A stretch of 64,000 nt of DNA from Candidatus Sulfurimonas baltica (GCF_015265455.1 NZ_CP054492.1:868001-932000), one strand, 5' to 3'. Shown: positions 36,396 to 46,507, counted from the stretch's first letter. Program-made: numbers and translations. Notes: a model not told the origin generated them from the letters alone.

Positions 36396-39116
36396 ATGAG
36401 CAAAACAGTTACAATAATAGACACATTCGGATTTTTTTTCCGTAGTTTCTATGCACTCCCCTCGCACCTTAAAAACAAAGACGGCTTCCCCACAGGACTT
36501 TTAACAGGCTTCACGAACTTTATATCAACGCTTCAAAAACAGCATGACAGCGACTATATTATATTCGCTATTGACACAAAGGGCAATACTTTTAGAAATG
36601 AGATTGACCCAAACTATAAAGCAAATCGCAAGGCTCCCCCTGAAGAGCTTACAATGCAACTCCCAATTGCAATAGAGTGGATAGACAAAATGGGGTATAA
36701 AACTCTTGGTAAGGTTGGTTACGAAGCTGATGATATAATAGCTACTGTTACACATTTTGCAAGAGAGAATAACTACAACGTAAGAGTCGTTTCACATGAT
36801 AAAGATCTTTACCAACTCATAGATGATGGGAAGGTTGTGGTAGTAGATGCAATTAAAAGAAAGAGCATGGATGAAGATGCATGTTTTGCCAAATATGGCA
36901 TAACTCCAAAGCAGTTTATAGATTACCAGTCTATATTGGGTGACTCTGCCGACAATGTACCTGGCGTAAAAGGGATAGGTAAAGTAGGGGCAGAGAAGCT
37001 TTTAGTAGAGTATGGATGCTTAGATAATATTTATGCAAATATTGATGAGATAAAACCAGCTGGTGTAAAGAGTAAGCTTATAGAGTCAAAAGAGGGCGCT
37101 TACATGTCAAAAGAGCTTGTAACTCTAAGACATGATGTGTTTGATGAGTTTGATTTTGAAGAGTATAAGATGGATATTGAACATCCGTTTTTAAATATTT
37201 ATGATGAGCTTGTAAAGTATGAACAAAATGCCATTTTAAGAACTTTACATGCTAAAAATATGGTTAGCACTCAAACACATCAAGATGCTGTTAAAAAAGT
37301 AGAGATAGAGATACAAGAGACAAGAAAATTGGATTTTAAAGCGACTCTGATAACTGACATTAAAGAGTTAAACAGAGTGTTAAACACATTGGACAAAGAG
37401 ACAATAGTGGCTTTTGACACTGAGACAACAGGACTTGAGTATGAAAAAGACAGCTTAGTCGGTTTTAGTTTTAGCTTTAATGACCTTGAAGCCTATTATG
37501 TCCCATTTGCCCACTTTTATTTAGGTGTACCAGAACAAATCAGTTTAGATGATGCTAAGGTAGCAATTAAAAAGATATTTAACTCTAAAGTAGTTGGACA
37601 CAACCTTAAGTTTGATTTGCATTTTGTCACTAGGTTCTTAGAAGATGATAGTTTAGATATTTATGCAGATTCTATTATATTAGCTTGGCTTATTAATCCT
37701 GAGAGTGCTTTGTCTCTTGATAAATTGGCAGATAAACTTTTAAATCACACTATGGTAGCTTTTAAAGATACAGTTAAAAAAGGGGAGACATTCGCAGGTG
37801 TTGAAGTTGAAGATGCTTGTAAATATGCTGCGGAAGATGCCTTTATAACTTTAAAACTTTATAATCTTTTTTTAGAGAAGTTAGAACTTCAAGGGGCAGA
37901 TTATTTAATACAAGAGGCTCTACATGTAGAGGTTCCTTTCATTAAAACTCTTTTGAAAATGGAAAAAGAGGGGATAAAAGTAAATAGTGTGTTTTTAGAG
38001 GAGTTTTTGGTTGATGTAAAAGAGAATTTGGGTGAATTAACAAAAAGTATATATTCATTAGCAGGTAGTGAGTTTAATATTAATTCAACGCAACAGTTAG
38101 GAGTTATACTTTTTGAACATTTAGGGCTCCCAGTTGGCAAGAAAACAAAAACTGGCTACTCAACAAACGAACAAGTTTTAAGCTCATTAGAAGATAAACA
38201 CGAGATTATCCCTAAATTGCTAGAGTACAGAGAAGTCTATAAGCTTTATTCAACATATATTGAACCTCTTTTGAAGCTAAGCAAGGAAGACAAATTTAGC
38301 CGCATACACACCTCTTTTGTTCAAACAGGAACTGCTACAGGGAGACTTAGCTCTAAAAATCCTAACTTGCAAAACATTCCAACTAGAACAAAACTAGGAT
38401 CTAAAATCAGAGAAGCTTTTGTATCTGGTGAGGGTAAAAAACTTATAGGTATTGACTACTCACAAATTGAGCTTAGACTTCTGGCACACTTCTCCCAAGA
38501 CAGGGTTCTTGTCGATGCTTTTACTAATGATAAAGATATACATATGCAAACTGCTATTGCACTTTTTGGCGAAGAGGATGCAGCCTCTAAAAGAAATGTT
38601 GCCAAAACAGTAAACTTTGGACTTCTTTACGGGATGGGGCAAAAAAAATTATCAGATACTTTGGGTATTACAACTAAAGAGGCTAAAGAGATTATAGAAA
38701 AATACTTTGAGTCATTCCCGACAGTTAGAACATATTTTCGCTCTATCGTAGATAACTCTAAGGAGTTTGGATATGTGGAGACTTTACTAAAACGCCGTAG
38801 ATATTTTGACTATGAAAATGCTACTCCTATGTTTAAAGCAGCATATGAGAGAGAGTCTGTAAACAGCCTCTTTCAGGGAAGTGCATCTGACCTAATTAAG
38901 TTGTCAATGAATAAAATTCATAAAGTAATAGAAGATGAAAATTTAAATGTCAAGATGCTTCTTCAAATTCACGATGAGTTGATATTTGAAGTAAACGAGA
39001 ATGAAGCAGAAATTTTAGGTCAAAGATTTAAAGATATAATGGAAAATATAATGAAGCTTAACGTGCCTCTTAAGGCAAGTATGAACATTGGAAATAACTG
39101 GAGCGAGCTCAAGTAG
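36396..39116 (+). CDS. polA: DNA polymerase I
   Basis: A 906-residue three-domain repair polymerase. The N-terminal 5' nuclease (about 1-290) has GYEADD and LGDSADNVPGVKGIG. The middle 3'-5' exonuclease (about 310-500) keeps FDTETTG, HNLKFDLHF and YAAEDAF, so proofreading looks intact. The polymerase domain has TGRLSSKNPNLQNIP, IDYSQIELRLLAH, KTVNFGLLYGMG and QIHDELIFEV. AGGA precedes the ATG. Confidence 0.98.
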   Translation: MSKTVTIIDTFGFFFRSFYALPSHLKNKDGFPTGLLTGFTNFISTLQKQHDSDYIIFAIDTKGNTFRNEIDPNYKANRKAPPEELTMQLPIAIEWIDKMGYKTLGKVGYEADDIIATVTHFARENNYNVRVVSHDKDLYQLIDDGKVVVVDAIKRKSMDEDACFAKYGITPKQFIDYQSILGDSADNVPGVKGIGKVGAEKLLVEYGCLDNIYANIDEIKPAGVKSKLIESKEGAYMSKELVTLRHDVFDEFDFEEYKMDIEHPFLNIYDELVKYEQNAILRTLHAKNMVSTQTHQDAVKKVEIEIQETRKLDFKATLITDIKELNRVLNTLDKETIVAFDTETTGLEYEKDSLVGFSFSFNDLEAYYVPFAHFYLGVPEQISLDDAKVAIKKIFNSKVVGHNLKFDLHFVTRFLEDDSLDIYADSIILAWLINPESALSLDKLADKLLNHTMVAFKDTVKKGETFAGVEVEDACKYAAEDAFITLKLYNLFLEKLELQGADYLIQEALHVEVPFIKTLLKMEKEGIKVNSVFLEEFLVDVKENLGELTKSIYSLAGSEFNINSTQQLGVILFEHLGLPVGKKTKTGYSTNEQVLSSLEDKHEIIPKLLEYREVYKLYSTYIEPLLKLSKEDKFSRIHTSFVQTGTATGRLSSKNPNLQNIPTRTKLGSKIREAFVSGEGKKLIGIDYSQIELRLLAHFSQDRVLVDAFTNDKDIHMQTAIALFGEEDAASKRNVAKTVNFGLLYGMGQKKLSDTLGITTKEAKEIIEKYFESFPTVRTYFRSIVDNSKEFGYVETLLKRRRYFDYENATPMFKAAYERESVNSLFQGSASDLIKLSMNKIHKVIEDENLNVKMLLQIHDELIFEVNENEAEILGQRFKDIMENIMKLNVPLKASMNIGNNWSELK

Positions 39117-39122
39117 CCTCAT

Positions 39123-40334
39123 ATGTTAAAACAATACAAAGAAGCAATAGAAAAAAGCAATATAATTTCTAAAACTGATATTAATGGAATTATCACTTTT
39201 GTAAATGATGAATTTTGTAAAATCAGTGGCTATTCAAGAGATGAACTTATTGGCAAAAACCATAATATAGTAAGACATCCTGATATAGATGCCTCAAAAT
39301 TCAAATTTCTTTGGGAAACTGTCAAAGCCAAAGATATTTATAAAGATACTGTTAAAAATAGAGCAAAGGACGGTTCTACATTTTATGTGAATACAACTAT
39401 AGTTCCCATTCTTGATGAAAATGACAATATTGATGAATTTATAGCAATTAGATATGACGTAACAAGAGAAGTTATTTTAAAAGAGGAACTTTTAAAAAAA
39501 GAGATAGAGTATGAAGAGTTAAATAAAACACTTGAAAAAAGAGTCCAAGAACAAACAAAAGAGCTTCAAGAGTTAAACAAAACGCTCGAACAGCGAGTCA
39601 AAGAAGAGATAACTAAAAATGAAGAGAAACAGCGTGTTATGTTTTGGCAGTCTAGACATGCAAGTCTTGGTCAGATGTTGGCAAATATAGCCCACCAGTG
39701 GAGACAGCCACTAACTGAGTTGAATTTAGCCATATTTAGTATAAAAAAAGCTGCGATTAATAACAACAGTGATGATTTGTCAAAGTTTTACAAAGAGAGT
39801 AAAAAAATAATAAAAAATATGTCAGAAACTATAGATGACTTCACTAATTTTTTTAAGCCAAAAAAAGAAAAATACTATTTTAATATAAGCGGTAGCATAA
39901 GGGAATCAATAACTCTTTTGGATAACTCGATTAAGGATGATTTGATAAATATTAAAACAGACTTGACAGATATAAAAGTTCTTGGGGTAGAAAATGAACT
40001 TACACAGGTAATTATAAACCTAATTAATAACTCCAAAGATGCTTTTATTAATAATGCTATTTTGATAAGAGAGATGAGTATTATTACCAAAAAAGATGAT
40101 GGTTTTGCGATAATAGAAGTTAAAGATAATGCTGGTGGGATACATAAAGAGAATTTAGAAAAAATTTTTGAGCCGTATTTTACAACAAAGCATAAAAGTC
40201 AAGGGACAGGATTGGGGTTATTTATGTCAAAAATGATTTGTGAGCAAGGGTTAAATGGTTTTATGTATGTAAATAGTAAAAAAGGCACAACAAGTTTTAT
40301 AATAAAAATACCATTGGATAAAAATGAAAAATAG
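39123..40334 (+). CDS. Cytosolic PAS-domain sensor histidine kinase
   Basis: A 403-residue kinase with no membrane segment. Residues 10-115 form a PAS domain (GIITFVNDEFCKISGYSRDELIGK), followed by a coiled coil with near-repeats of ELNKTLEKRVQEQ at about 130-175, the phospho-acceptor region with His191 in IAHQWRQP, and the ATP-binding domain with NLINNSKDAF, DNAGGI and GTGLGLFM. The PAS resembles Aer/redox types; the stimulus is unknown. The last 11 bases overlap the response regulator gene. Confidence 0.93.
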   Translation: MLKQYKEAIEKSNIISKTDINGIITFVNDEFCKISGYSRDELIGKNHNIVRHPDIDASKFKFLWETVKAKDIYKDTVKNRAKDGSTFYVNTTIVPILDENDNIDEFIAIRYDVTREVILKEELLKKEIEYEELNKTLEKRVQEQTKELQELNKTLEQRVKEEITKNEEKQRVMFWQSRHASLGQMLANIAHQWRQPLTELNLAIFSIKKAAINNNSDDLSKFYKESKKIIKNMSETIDDFTNFFKPKKEKYYFNISGSIRESITLLDNSIKDDLINIKTDLTDIKVLGVENELTQVIINLINNSKDAFINNAILIREMSIITKKDDGFAIIEVKDNAGGIHKENLEKIFEPYFTTKHKSQGTGLGLFMSKMICEQGLNGFMYVNSKKGTTSFIIKIPLDKNEK

Positions 40335-41022
40335 AGTATTAAAGCAGCTGAAAGTTCTATTAGTAGAAGATGAAGAAAATATTGCGAGACTTTTAAAAGA
40401 TGCCATCGGAGATAACTTTTTAAGTTTTCTTATTGCCAACGATGGAAAAGAAGGCTTAGAAATGTTTCTTAAATACTCTCCTGATATTGTCATAACAGAT
40501 ATTAATATGCCTCGACTTAACGGTCTTGATATGTCAAAAAAATTAAAAAGTATGAATCCAAGTATTCCAATAATTATTTTAAGTGCATTTAGTGAAAAAG
40601 AGAAGTTGTTTAGCGCTATAGATATTGGTGTGACAAAATATTTTTTAAAACCGTTTGACCCTGATGAGTTGCTTGATTATATTGATAGTATCTCTGAAAA
40701 AATAGCTTCTAAAGCAGTGACACTAAGTGAAGGTTTTGTCTTTAACAAAAGTACATGCAGTCTCTATAAAAATGACAGGTTCGTCTCGTTGTCAAAAAAA
40801 GAGAGTGCATTTTTTGCACTTCTGCTCGAAAACAAGAACAGTATTATTGATGATGAAAATATTAAAATTTCTCTTTGGCCCAAAGAAGAAGTGAGTGATG
40901 AGAGACTTAGAACGTTTATAAGAAGAGTCAGAGCAAAAACTTCAAAAAAGTTAATAAATAATGTAAAGGGAGTAGGGTATCAAATCTATTTTACCAGTGT
41001 AAATTCTATCTATAATTTTTAA
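40324..41022 (+). CDS. Response regulator with winged-helix output domain
   Basis: A 232-residue OmpR-type regulator. The receiver has VEDEEN, phospho-acceptor Asp59 in VITDINMPRLNG and Lys in YFLKPFDP. The C-terminal ~95 residues form a winged helix ending in RTFIRRVRAKTSKKL and GVGYQI. It is the partner of the overlapping kinase gene. Targets are not known; the next gene, the M1-ChaN-PDZ fusion, is a possible one. Confidence 0.93.
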   Translation: MKNRVLKQLKVLLVEDEENIARLLKDAIGDNFLSFLIANDGKEGLEMFLKYSPDIVITDINMPRLNGLDMSKKLKSMNPSIPIIILSAFSEKEKLFSAIDIGVTKYFLKPFDPDELLDYIDSISEKIASKAVTLSEGFVFNKSTCSLYKNDRFVSLSKKESAFFALLLENKNSIIDDENIKISLWPKEEVSDERLRTFIRRVRAKTSKKLINNVKGVGYQIYFTSVNSIYNF

Positions 41023-41083
41023 ATATACTCCTTTGTATTCTTATTGTTGCTACAATATCAACTCTTACATGTAAAGGAAAACT

Positions 41084-43918
41084 ATGAAAAAATTACTATT
41101 ATTAACAACTATCCTTCTCTCTTTTGCTTATTCTCATGAATGTAAATATACGCTTGAGATTAATTTGGATACAGAAAAAGGGCTGCTACAAGGTCGTTCA
41201 ATAATTGAAAGTGATCACCCTTCTATGAAACTGCTCGATACAAAAGCAAATATTACAGGCGTTAAAAATGCAAAACTAACTGTAAATGAAAATACCCCTT
41301 ACCTTATTAAAGAAGATGTTAATAGCCCCCTTGAGATGACGTTCTCACACAATTTTCAAGCAATAAATTCAGATGCAATTTTACTTGAATCTTGGTACCC
41401 TAAAATAGATGTTTTGTGTAAATATGAAACTATAATTTCTAATTCCAAAATCACAACTGTTGTTGAAGCAACAAAAGTAACTGATGATGGAACATCAAAA
41501 CACTTTATATTTGAAAACCCAATAGAGTCACTGCATTTAGTCGCATCTAAAAACTATGTAGTTAATTTTAAAACAACTAAAGATGCAATGGAACTCTCCA
41601 CCTACTTATATCCTAATGATGCAAATTTATCAAATACATATATTCAAAGAAGCGAAAAATATTTTAATCTTTATAAAAATATTTTTGGATTTATACCTTT
41701 TACAAAATTTTCAGTTGTGGAAACTCCTTTTCCTGCCGGATACTCTATGCCTACATATACTCTTATTGGAAAACAGATTATTAATAAAGATTTTGTTTTA
41801 GATAACTCATTGGGGCATGAGATAGCACACCAATGGTTCGGTGGCTATGTATATTCACCGGACCAGGGGAACTGGGTAGAGGGGATGACTACTTTTTATT
41901 CTGATTATCTTTACGCAAAACAAAATTCAAAAGCGGCTGAGTATAGAAAAGACATATTGATAAAGTATAACTCATTTGTAAATCAAAACAATGAAACAGC
42001 CCTCATTGAGTTTACTCATAAAAATAAAGAGAGTAAAAATGCTATTGGATACGGTAAAGCCACTTTCTTTTTTTACATGTTGGAGAAAAAAATAGGTGAA
42101 GATGCATTTAATAGAGGGGTTAAAAAACTACTTCAAATGTACACTTACAAAACGGCATCATATAAGAATCTAAGAGAGATATTTGAAGAGGCTTCAGGTG
42201 AAAAACTTTTAGATTTTTTTATAACTTGGGTTTACAACAAGGGAGCATTGGATGTTAAAATTGATAATATTAATTTGATGTTTTTAAAAGACAAATATAT
42301 CCTAGAATTTGATACAGTTGGTAGCATACAACTTGGAAACTTACCAATATCAGTCTGCTCAGATGATGAGTGTTTATATACTACAATCGATATTAGTAAA
42401 AAAAGTCAGCGTTTAGAGTTGGATATTGAACCAACAAAGATTGTTGTTGATGAATCATATGACATTTTTAGAAAGTTGGATGAGCGAGAAGTTCCTCCCG
42501 TTATTTCAAAAATTATTCAAGATAATACTCTTGTAGTGGTTGATAAAGACGATGAGAAAAAATTCTCTAAAATCATGTTCGCATATAAAAATTTTAAATA
42601 TGCCGATGAAATAACATTTGATGAGATAAAAAACAACAATATTTTAATATTTGGAGCTAAAAACTCATTTTTGAAGAAGTTTGCACTTAATTTTAAAATG
42701 GAAGGTGAAGGAAAAATCGAAGTGTTTAAAAATCCTTTAAACAGTTTGAATGTTATTGCAGTGTTTGATGTAGAACAAATTTCCAATACTTTTTTATACA
42801 AATTGAAACATCTTGGAAAATACTCAACAGTAGTTATTAAAGATGGAGTAATTGTTGAAAAAACAACTAAGGAGTCCTTAAACGGGATTACATACAAAAT
42901 TAATAGCGGCTCATTCGCACAAAAACCAAAGAGACAAAAGCTTGGTGATACTTTTAAAGAGATAGTTGATAACAAGGTTGTGTTTATTGGGGAGATGCAT
43001 ACTGAGTTCTCAAGTCATCTCAATCAACTAAAGATAATTAAGGCAATGTATAAAAATAATCCAAAACTCTCTATAGGTATGGAAATGTTTCAAAAGCCAT
43101 TTCAAAAATATCTAGATGCATTTATATCAGGAACAATAAGTGAAAAAGAGATGCTTAAAAATACTGAGTATTTTCAGAGATGGAAATATGACTATGAACT
43201 ATATAGACCAATTATGCTTTTTGCCAAAGAGAAGAATATACCAGTAATTGCACTTAATATAGATAGGGCTATTACAAAAGTAGTAGTAAGTGAGGGGTTG
43301 GATGCACTCAGTGATATTCAGCGTGTACAAGTGCCTAGTTCTATTGATTTTTCCAATGAAAAGTATAAGGAACAACTAAAATCAATATATTCAATGCATC
43401 AATCTAAAAGTTTTAAAAGTTTTGAGGAGTTTTACCATGCACAACTTTTGTGGGATGAGTCAATGGCTATGAATATTTCTGAATATATGAAAAAAAATCC
43501 AGATTATAATATGGCTGTATTAGCCGGAAATGGTCATGTTATGTATGGATATGGTATTCCAAGCAGGATGGAGAGACGAGGCATTGTAGATTATGCAATT
43601 ACTCTAAATATGACAAACTCTGAAGCAGGAATTGCAGATTATATACTATCTTCATCACCTGTTGGCACGCAAAAAGCAAAAAAACTTGGTGTGTATCTAG
43701 AGTCAAATGAAAAATTAAATGTAATTAATATTGTAGAGAACTCTTCTGCTGCTAAAGCTGGTATAAAAGTAGGTGATACAATTGTCTCTTTAAACGGTGT
43801 TTTGCTTAAAGATAAATATAGTCTTCAAGCAGAACTTGCATTTTTAGACGGCAGTGGAAATGTTGTTCTGCTTAGGGATTCAAAAGAAATTAATGTTAAA
43901 ATTGAGTTTTCTAATTAA
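41084..43918 (+). CDS. Exported M1 peptidase-like / ChaN-like / PDZ fusion protein
   Basis: A 944-residue exported protein with a signal peptide (KKLLLLTTILLSFAYS). Residues ~20-480 resemble M1 metallopeptidases: HEIAHQWFGG (zinc His245, His249), then Glu266 in NWVEGMT, giving a HExxH-x16-E spacing two shorter than usual. The M1 exopeptidase GAMEN motif is not evident (GYSMPTY is in its place). Residues ~620-860 resemble the ChaN/DUF399 family of haem or iron-linked proteins (FIGEMHTEFSSH, GMEMFQ, NGHVMYGYG). Residues ~865-944 form a PDZ domain (AAKAGIKVGDTIVSLNG). AAGGA precedes the ATG. I know of no standard protein with these three parts. Confidence 0.85.
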   Translation: MKKLLLLTTILLSFAYSHECKYTLEINLDTEKGLLQGRSIIESDHPSMKLLDTKANITGVKNAKLTVNENTPYLIKEDVNSPLEMTFSHNFQAINSDAILLESWYPKIDVLCKYETIISNSKITTVVEATKVTDDGTSKHFIFENPIESLHLVASKNYVVNFKTTKDAMELSTYLYPNDANLSNTYIQRSEKYFNLYKNIFGFIPFTKFSVVETPFPAGYSMPTYTLIGKQIINKDFVLDNSLGHEIAHQWFGGYVYSPDQGNWVEGMTTFYSDYLYAKQNSKAAEYRKDILIKYNSFVNQNNETALIEFTHKNKESKNAIGYGKATFFFYMLEKKIGEDAFNRGVKKLLQMYTYKTASYKNLREIFEEASGEKLLDFFITWVYNKGALDVKIDNINLMFLKDKYILEFDTVGSIQLGNLPISVCSDDECLYTTIDISKKSQRLELDIEPTKIVVDESYDIFRKLDEREVPPVISKIIQDNTLVVVDKDDEKKFSKIMFAYKNFKYADEITFDEIKNNNILIFGAKNSFLKKFALNFKMEGEGKIEVFKNPLNSLNVIAVFDVEQISNTFLYKLKHLGKYSTVVIKDGVIVEKTTKESLNGITYKINSGSFAQKPKRQKLGDTFKEIVDNKVVFIGEMHTEFSSHLNQLKIIKAMYKNNPKLSIGMEMFQKPFQKYLDAFISGTISEKEMLKNTEYFQRWKYDYELYRPIMLFAKEKNIPVIALNIDRAITKVVVSEGLDALSDIQRVQVPSSIDFSNEKYKEQLKSIYSMHQSKSFKSFEEFYHAQLLWDESMAMNISEYMKKNPDYNMAVLAGNGHVMYGYGIPSRMERRGIVDYAITLNMTNSEAGIADYILSSSPVGTQKAKKLGVYLESNEKLNVINIVENSSAAKAGIKVGDTIVSLNGVLLKDKYSLQAELAFLDGSGNVVLLRDSKEINVKIEFSN

Positions 43919-43971
43919 AATAATTGTTTTAATATAATATAATAAGTTTAATGATATTCAAGGGAGTTTTT

Positions 43972-44631
43972 ATGAGACAGAATGAGTTGTACAAATGCAA
44001 TAAGTGTGGAAATATCGTAGAGATACAAAAAGTGGGTGGCGGTGAGTTGCACTGCTGTGGACAAGCTATGGAGATGGTTACTAAAAGTTTAACTTCTGTT
44101 AATCTAATGAAAGCTTTTGCAGGTGAATCACAAGCTAGAAACAAATATGAATATTTTGCTAAAGTGGCGCAAAAAGAGGGTTTCAGAGATATTGCAGAAC
44201 ACTTTCAAAGAGCAGCTAATAATGAAAAACATCATGCAAAGATGGAACTTGCATTAAGCAATAGAATGACAAATAGTAGTGATAATAGTTTTGGAAATAC
44301 AAAAGAGAATCTTCAGTCTGCAATAGATGGTGAATCTTATGAAAATTTAATAATGTATCCTGAATTTGCACAGATTGCAAAGGATGAGGGGTTCACTGAA
44401 GCGGCAAAGCTCTTTTCAGGTATAGGGCAAGTTGAAGTTGAACATGAAAAGATGTTTAAAATGCTTTTACAGAGACTTGAAATTGATGCTGAATTTATTA
44501 GTGAAAATAAAGAAGAAGCTTGGATTTGTGAAGTTTGCGGTCACATTCATTATGGTAAAAAAGCGTTAAAAAATTGTCCTGTATGTGACCATCCGCAGGA
44601 GTATCAATCAAGATTAAATACTAAAAAATAG
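43972..44631 (+). CDS. Desulforubrerythrin (desulforedoxin-rubrerythrin-rubredoxin)
   Basis: About 219 residues with three parts: an N-terminal desulforedoxin-like FeS4 site (CNKCGN, then CCGQ), a four-helix diiron domain (ESQARNKYEYF, EKHHAKM, E-rich helices with EVEHEKMF), and a C-terminal rubredoxin (CEVCGH, CPVCDH). This matches the desulforubrerythrin described in Campylobacter jejuni, a peroxide-reducing enzyme of microaerophiles. ATG 43972 has AAGGGAG upstream; a further ATG at 43951 lies in front of that site. Confidence 0.93.
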   Translation: MRQNELYKCNKCGNIVEIQKVGGGELHCCGQAMEMVTKSLTSVNLMKAFAGESQARNKYEYFAKVAQKEGFRDIAEHFQRAANNEKHHAKMELALSNRMTNSSDNSFGNTKENLQSAIDGESYENLIMYPEFAQIAKDEGFTEAAKLFSGIGQVEVEHEKMFKMLLQRLEIDAEFISENKEEAWICEVCGHIHYGKKALKNCPVCDHPQEYQSRLNTKK

Positions 44632-44634
44632 CAC

Positions 44635-44669
44635 AGTAGTTTTGAAGTAAACTACTAATGGTTTACTTC
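44635..44669. terminator. Overlapping hairpins between convergent genes
   Basis: AGTAGTTT pairs with AAACTACT (8 bp) and, alternatively, GAAGTAAAC pairs with GTTTACTTC (9 bp). The two stems overlap and are mutually exclusive. They lie between convergent stops and likely end both transcripts. Confidence 0.5.
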
Positions 44670-44978
44670 TCTATTTAAAACTTTTTCAACCGAAGCAATC
44701 TTTGACTTTAGTCTATTTTGCTTACTATTTCTTATATCAAACTTCAAAGATGAATATACTCTGTCGCACTCTTTAAGTTGCTCATAGGCAAGTTCTATTA
44801 TAGCTAGTGCTTCTTTCAACGTATCTGTCTCAATAATGGTTCCCATTGGCGTAAGCTGATAGGAGACACCTGATCTGTCTATAACATCTATTACTTTGCT
44901 GACCTGTGCTGAAACTGAATCTCCATCTCGACAATTTTCCGATATAGGAAACATACTGAACTCTAGTAATATACTCAT
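44655..44978 (-). CDS. MTH1187/YqgV-family (thiamine-binding superfamily) protein
   Basis: A 107-residue small ferredoxin-fold protein of the UPF0045/MTH1187 type: LLEFSMFPI, SVSAQVSKVIDVIDRSGV, YQLTPMGTIIE and a conserved C-terminal helix. Family members may bind thiamine or similar small ligands. GAGAGG precedes the ATG. It lies downstream of the repeat lipoprotein gene in the same direction, 15 bases after it. Confidence 0.85.
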   Translation of the reverse strand: MSILLEFSMFPISENCRDGDSVSAQVSKVIDVIDRSGVSYQLTPMGTIIETDTLKEALAIIELAYEQLKECDRVYSSLKFDIRNSKQNRLKSKIASVEKVLNREVNH

Positions 44979-44993
44979 GCGTTGACCTCTCTT

Positions 44994-46406
44994 TTATTTA
45001 ATAAACTCTAGTGCTTTATAGGATTTTATTCCATTTATTTTGTGAAATTTATCTGAGCCCTCTACTTCATACACAATCGTAAATCCATAGTTAAATTTTT
45101 GTTCCAGTGAATTAATTATGAAAGATCTTCTAAATGGAAGATAAATATTTTTGGCTGTATTTGGAGCGATTAACATTGAGTCAAAAGAATATTCGTCCTC
45201 CCCATAGTGCTCTGTAAGAGAGAGTATTTTTATTAGTTTACTTGTAGCATTACTTATATTTAAATTTGAATCAATTGTTTGTAACTTTATATTTTTATCT
45301 GAGATTAAAAAAATTTTTGGTTTATTTTTAGAGTAGATTTGTTTAAAAACTGATAATTGAACTTCAGCATCAGGATTACTTATGTACTTTATTAGTCCGG
45401 AATCTTCTTTAACTGCAATAAATTGAACTTCTTTATCTGGATTTTCTATATATTCAATTAGTCCAGCTCTGTGTTTGACTGCAATTATTTGAGCCTCTAT
45501 ATCTGGAGTTTTTATGTATCGTATAAGTTCCGGATTTTGTTTTAAAGCAATAAGTTGAGTCTCTTTATCCGGTTTATCTATATGTTCAATAAGAGTAGCA
45601 TCTTGTCTAATAACAACAAGTTGAACCTCTTTATTTTGATCTTTGATATATTTAATAAGAGAAGGATTTTTTTTAACAGCAATAAGTTGAATTTGTATAT
45701 CCGGATTTTTTATGAATTCAATAAGATTAGGATTCTCATTTACAGCAATAAGTTGAACTTCTCTGTCTTGGTTTTCTATATATTCAATAAGGTTTGCATT
45801 TTGTTTTACAGCAATAAGCTGAATATCTTTGTCAGGATTTTTTATATACTCTATTAGTTTAGGATTTTGTTTAATGGCAATAAGCTGAATTTCCTTAATT
45901 GGATTTTTTATATACTTAATAAGCTCAAAATTTTGTTTAATTGCAATAAGTTGAACGTCTCTTTCAGGATTATTGATGTATATAATTGCGGATGGGTCTT
46001 GATTTACTGATATAAGTTGTATCTCTTTATCAGGGTTTTGTATATATCTAATAAGGTCAGTGTTGTGTTTTATGGCAATTAACTGAACCTCTTTATCTGG
46101 GTTTTTAATATATATAATCGTTGAAGGGTCTTCATTTACTGCAATTAATTGAACCTCTTTAGCCGGGTTTTCAATATATTTAATAAGTTCACTATTTTGT
46201 TTTACAGCAATGAGTTGAACTTCACTACATGGGTTCTCTATGCTTTCAATACATGCCGGATATTTATTGACGGCTGATATTTGCTCTTGTATTGAAGCAA
46301 GATTTAAATTGTTAATGCTCCCATTAGAAGGAGCAGATGCACAGCCGGCAAAAATGCTTCCAATAAAAAACACGATTATTAATTCAATTATAATAACTAT
46401 TTTCAT
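44994..46406 (-). CDS. Lipoprotein with about fourteen 22-residue repeats
   Basis: About 470 residues. The signal ends in the lipobox FAGC, so the protein is a lipoprotein. From about residue 45 to 355 it is built of around fourteen 22-residue units of the form IxNPDKEVQLIAVKQNPxLI plus one or two residues, resembling half-units of DUF4116. The repeat helices suggest a solenoid that could bind another protein at the envelope. The C-terminal ~110 residues are non-repetitive. ATG 46406 has AAAGG upstream; the ATG at 46451 adds a stretch without a good site. Confidence 0.8.
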   Translation of the reverse strand: MKIVIIIELIIVFFIGSIFAGCASAPSNGSINNLNLASIQEQISAVNKYPACIESIENPCSEVQLIAVKQNSELIKYIENPAKEVQLIAVNEDPSTIIYIKNPDKEVQLIAIKHNTDLIRYIQNPDKEIQLISVNQDPSAIIYINNPERDVQLIAIKQNFELIKYIKNPIKEIQLIAIKQNPKLIEYIKNPDKDIQLIAVKQNANLIEYIENQDREVQLIAVNENPNLIEFIKNPDIQIQLIAVKKNPSLIKYIKDQNKEVQLVVIRQDATLIEHIDKPDKETQLIALKQNPELIRYIKTPDIEAQIIAVKHRAGLIEYIENPDKEVQFIAVKEDSGLIKYISNPDAEVQLSVFKQIYSKNKPKIFLISDKNIKLQTIDSNLNISNATSKLIKILSLTEHYGEDEYSFDSMLIAPNTAKNIYLPFRRSFIINSLEQKFNYGFTIVYEVEGSDKFHKINGIKSYKALEFIK

Positions 46407-46507
46407 TTTATACCTTTTATTAATTATATACAAAGTTTGTAACATAATCAAAATAAGTATACTTTTTTTTATTGAAAACTACATCTCTATTAAAAATAAG
46501 CATATTA

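Noticed and set aside
44994-46451. A 66-base periodicity that could look like a CRISPR or satellite array
   Set aside because: The units are diverged at DNA level, lie in one open frame and encode a coherent 22-residue protein repeat.
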